Origin: Marisimplicoccus sp038110465 | Lineage (GTDB): Bacteria > Bacteroidota > Bacteroidia > Flavobacteriales > Flavobacteriaceae | Reading direction: 5' to 3' | DNA length: 64,000 nucleotides | NCBI GenBank assembly: GCA_038110465.1 | Contig: JAYNJU010000003.1 | Coordinates: 1 to 64,000 of the forward strand | In this document: positions 61,832 to 64,000 of the stretch, in pieces | Numbering within the stretch: position 1 is the stretch's first letter | Layout: each line of letters starts with the position of its first letter | The notes under the pieces: model-generated | What the model saw: only the letters and a program-made list of their open reading frames with translations | The model's database searches: none | What the model was told of the DNA's origin: nothing | Program-made: the position numbers and the translations under genes

Positions 61832-63436
61832 ATGGAAAGTTTTTATTTAATTATTCTCATAGGCCTTATTACTCTTGCTTTTGCTGACTTGATTGTTGGA
61901 GTAAGCAACGATGCCGTAAATTTTTTAAACTCTGCAATTGGTTCAAAAGTACTTTCATTTAGGACACTAATGATAGTCGCCAGTATTGGAGTATTTGTTG
62001 GATGCGTTTTTTCTAGTGGTATGATGGAAGTTGCAAGAAAAGGAATATTTAACCCTGGAGAGTTCATGTTCAGTGAAATCATGATAATATTTATGGCAGT
62101 AATGATAACTGACATTTTAATATTAGACCTATTTAATTCTTGGGGACTACCAACCTCAACTACTGTCTCAATAGTTTTTGAATTATTAGGGGCAGCTGTA
62201 GTTATGGCCCTTATAAAAATTGGAGCAGACAGTGGTTCTTTCTCTGACTTAGCAATGTATATTAATACTTCAAAGGCAACACAAATAATTTTAGGTATTC
62301 TGTTGTCGGTTTTTATCGCATTTTCAGTTGGAGCATTAGTTCAATGGATTTCTAGACTTATTTTATCATACAATTACAGAGAGAAATCATCTTGGGTTGG
62401 GTCATTATTTGGAGGACTTGCTTTAACAGCTATTTCATATTTTATTCTAATAAAAGGAATAAAAGGGACATCTTTTGCTGGAGATAAGTTTGATTTAATC
62501 GGAGGCATTACAATTAATGATTTTCTAGAATCTAACGTAATATCAATAATTCTATTTAGCTCAGTTTTATGGTCGTTTATATCCTATATATTAATAAGTT
62601 TTTTTAAAGTAGATATTTATAAGGTTATTATTGCTGTTGGAACTTTTGCGTTAGCTCTTGCATTTGCAGGAAATGATTTGGTAAATTTCATTGGAGTACC
62701 AATAGCAGCATGGCAATCATATGAAGCCTGGATTGTTTCAGGTACTGCTGCAAGTGAATTTAGCATGCAGGTTCTGGCTTCAAAAGTTTCTACTCCTGAT
62801 TTTTTACTCATTATTGCAGGGTTAGTAATGGTTATTACTTTGTGGTTTTCAAAAAAAGCTAAAAGAGTAGTAAAAACGGAGCTTGATTTATCTAATCAAG
62901 GAGAGGTTGATGAAAGATTTAAAGCAAATTTATTTGCGAAAATTATTATTAAAATAGGTGCATTTATATCTAATTTATTTTCATTTATTATCCCTTCAAC
63001 TATCAAGAAAAAAATTGAGAAAAGATTTGAAGCTCCTGAAATTTTTAAAAATAACATTTCTGATGAAAATAGACCTTCATTTGATGTAATAAGAGCCTCT
63101 GTTAATTTAATGGTTGCTGGTATATTGATTTCATTCGCTACTTCTTATAAATTACCTTTATCTACAACATATGTAACTTTTATGGTTGCAATGGGTACTT
63201 CCTTATCAGACAAAGCTTGGGGTAATGAAAGTGCTATTTATAGAGTTTCCGGTGTACTTAATGTTATTGGAGGATGGTTCCTTACAGCTCTTTCAGCATT
63301 TAGCTTATGTGGATTAGTAGTATTTATTATCCATACTTTTAAAATAATTGGAATATTTATTGTTTTATTCTTAGTGTCAATTTTACTAATAAAAAACTAT
63401 CTTGATCACAAGAAAAAAGGCGAGGTAAAAATTTAA
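61832..63436 (+). CDS. PiT-family inorganic phosphate transporter
   Basis: 534 residues with about 10-12 helices. The two PiT signature repeats are seen: GVSNDAVNFLNSAIGSK (about 23-39) and FAGNDLVNFIGVPIAAWQS (about 277-295), with SWGLPTSTTVS and the matching KLPLSTTYVTFM in the second half. A hydrophilic loop (about 345-410) separates the halves. It imports phosphate (or metal-phosphate) driven by H+ or Na+. A strong terminator follows 25 bp after the stop. Confidence 0.93.
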   Translation: MESFYLIILIGLITLAFADLIVGVSNDAVNFLNSAIGSKVLSFRTLMIVASIGVFVGCVFSSGMMEVARKGIFNPGEFMFSEIMIIFMAVMITDILILDLFNSWGLPTSTTVSIVFELLGAAVVMALIKIGADSGSFSDLAMYINTSKATQIILGILLSVFIAFSVGALVQWISRLILSYNYREKSSWVGSLFGGLALTAISYFILIKGIKGTSFAGDKFDLIGGITINDFLESNVISIILFSSVLWSFISYILISFFKVDIYKVIIAVGTFALALAFAGNDLVNFIGVPIAAWQSYEAWIVSGTAASEFSMQVLASKVSTPDFLLIIAGLVMVITLWFSKKAKRVVKTELDLSNQGEVDERFKANLFAKIIIKIGAFISNLFSFIIPSTIKKKIEKRFEAPEIFKNNISDENRPSFDVIRASVNLMVAGILISFATSYKLPLSTTYVTFMVAMGTSLSDKAWGNESAIYRVSGVLNVIGGWFLTALSAFSLCGLVVFIIHTFKIIGIFIVLFLVSILLIKNYLDHKKKGEVKI

Positions 63437-63456
63437 AAAATTAAATTTTCACTTAA

Positions 63457-63490
63457 ATAAAAAAGAGACCAAATGGTCTCTTTTTTTTAT
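63457..63490 (+). terminator. Bidirectional intrinsic terminator
   Basis: AAAAGAGACC (63461-63470) pairs perfectly with GGTCTCTTTT (63475-63484) around a four-base loop and is followed by T on the plus strand and by T on the minus strand as well. It ends the pit transcript and also the small minus-strand unit at 63511-63594. Confidence 0.9.
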
Positions 63491-63510
63491 TTTATCTGCT
63501 GTGTATAACT

Positions 63511-63594
63511 TTAAAATATACCTTGTGCGAACATACATGCCAACACAAACATCATACAGGCAAATACTAATCTTAGTTTGATTAAAATGTTCAT
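63511..63594 (-). CDS. 27-residue hydrophobic microprotein (possible)
   Basis: Read by hand from ATG (63592-63594) to TAA (63511-63513): 27 residues, MNILIKLRLVFACMMF followed by VLACMFAQGIF, a single hydrophobic helix with two Lys/Arg at the start and two Cys. It has its own candidate promoter upstream and the bidirectional terminator 20 bp downstream, so it forms a complete small unit after nrdA. It could be a membrane microprotein, a leader peptide or part of a small RNA. Function unknown. Confidence 0.45.
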   Translation of the reverse strand: MNILIKLRLVFACMMFVLACMFAQGIF

Positions 63595-63613
63595 AGAATT
63601 TCTTTTATTAATA

Positions 63614-63643
63614 TAAAGTTAACTATATATTAACAAAAAACAA
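63614..63643 (-). promoter_or_regulatory. Candidate promoter of the 27-aa microgene
   Basis: On the minus strand TTTG (TTG at 63643-63641), a 19-bp spacer, and TAACTTTA (63621-63614), which matches seven of eight positions of TAnnTTTG (last base A for G). It lies 19 bp before the ATG. Confidence 0.4.
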
Positions 63644-63754
63644 ACCTTTACATAACATTAATTTAACATTAAGATTTTAAAATATTGATAATCAGTAATA
63701 TAAGATTAATTTTTCTTATACTAAATAGCAATAAAAAACTTATTTAAGTATAAT

Positions 63755-64000
63755 TTATGAACCACACATCAAGCAATCATCATCTTCATTTTCTTTAGAC
63801 TGAGATATTATTTGCTTTAGTTCTTCTGGAGTTAGTGGTTCAACAGCTATAGGCGTTTCTTTGGTTTTAGCTGATGTTGCTTTTTCAGTTCTTGTTATTT
63901 CAACTTCAGTTGTTTCTTCTACTTCAACCTTTGATTGTTCAGGAGCAGCTTCTTTTTTCTTAAGTGTAAATTTAATTGCATCTACTGCTGACTTAGTCCT
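63755..64000 (-). CDS. nrdA: Ribonucleoside-diphosphate reductase alpha subunit, C-terminal end (runs off the window)
   Basis: I translated 81 residues by hand from the window edge to the TAA at 63755-63757. They form a flexible, Glu/Thr/Lys-rich tail and end LTPEELKQIISQ...EDDDCLMCGS. The terminal CLMCGS is the redox-active CxxC tail that re-reduces the active site of class I NrdA, and this ending is typical of Bacteroidota NrdA. The catalytic barrel lies outside the window. Downstream on the same strand is the microgene. Confidence 0.85.
   Translation of the reverse strand, partial: RTKSAVDAIKFTLKKKEAAPEQSKVEVEETTEVEITRTEKATSAKTKETPIAVEPLTPEELKQIISQSKENEDDDCLMCGS

Noticed and set aside
62617..62811. 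Minus-strand frame within the phosphate transporter
   Set aside because: It is a shadow of the coding strand of a well-recognised gene, as are the many other long antisense frames in this AT-rich window.
1..64000. CRISPR arrays, complete prophage, insertion sequences, toxin-antitoxin or biosynthetic clusters
   Set aside because: I saw no regularly spaced repeats, transposase, phage structural genes or matching gene sets on either strand.

Overview
The window is chromosomal DNA of a compact, AT-rich member of the Bacteroidota, most likely class Flavobacteriia and probably a streamlined marine lineage. The evidence is the gene content and order (Alternative Complex III with an aa3-type oxidase, nadK-uppS-bamA-ompH, ruvA/gcvH, a SPOR gene beside infB), an SprA-less T9SS-type locus, very short intergenic spaces with overlapping 3' ends, almost exclusive use of AGA/AGG for arginine, and a recurring TAnnTTTG octamer, the known Bacteroidota -7 promoter element. 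Two runs of exactly 100 N (2459-2558 and 41108-41207) are scaffold joins, so this is a draft, possibly metagenome-derived, assembly.

Layout. 1-2368: start of a TonB-dependent receptor, a Tat-exported sugar-isomerase-like protein and a beta-phosphoglucomutase-like HAD enzyme, probably a small carbohydrate locus. 2382-6242: a foreign-looking copper-resistance segment (integrase remnant, HMA/DUF3347 protein, multicopper oxidase with a barrel-like C-terminus, start of a GDCCVxCSYG-type protein). It is bounded by a scaffold gap on the left and by an abrupt two-gene break near 5950 on the right, where it meets a truncated lipoprotein gene. 6494-13735: tRNA-Leu, then a forward housekeeping run (prs, rplY, pth, ribF, serS, rsmA, mgtE, arsC-like). 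13727-15697: reverse operon pdxJ / alpha-beta hydrolase / GNAT. 15764-20427: forward nadK, uppS, bamA, ompH.

20436-52661 is almost entirely on the minus strand: tsaB; a TolC-MacA-MacB-MacB-ATPase efflux operon; the cytochrome oxidase assembly and subunit III/IV cluster (ctaB, two subunit III-family genes, subunit IV, a cysteine-free SCO-like protein, SCO, DUF420); tonB; gcvH; ruvA; maeB; ruvB; oxidase subunits I and II; Alternative Complex III actFEDCBA; then, after the forward SPOR gene, infB, nusA and tRNA-Gln. The respiratory genes together encode an ACIII-aa3 chain from quinol to oxygen, split over two clusters about 5 kb apart.

52719-64000: a sterol-desaturase-family membrane enzyme, a large BNR/sortilin-like exported protein, a DUF2723 membrane protein, two small unknown proteins, a thioredoxin-fold protein without the CxxC, a PiT phosphate transporter, a stand-alone 27-residue hydrophobic microgene with its own promoter and terminator, and the 3' end of nrdA.

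The points most worth a second look are the copper segment and its chimeric right junction, the nusA leader terminator with no rimP upstream, the missing sprA between ruvA and gcvH, the cysteine-less SCO and thioredoxin relatives, the 27-aa microgene, and octamers placed so close to start codons that near-leaderless mRNAs are predicted. I did not see a clearly new multi-gene system, CRISPR array or prophage.
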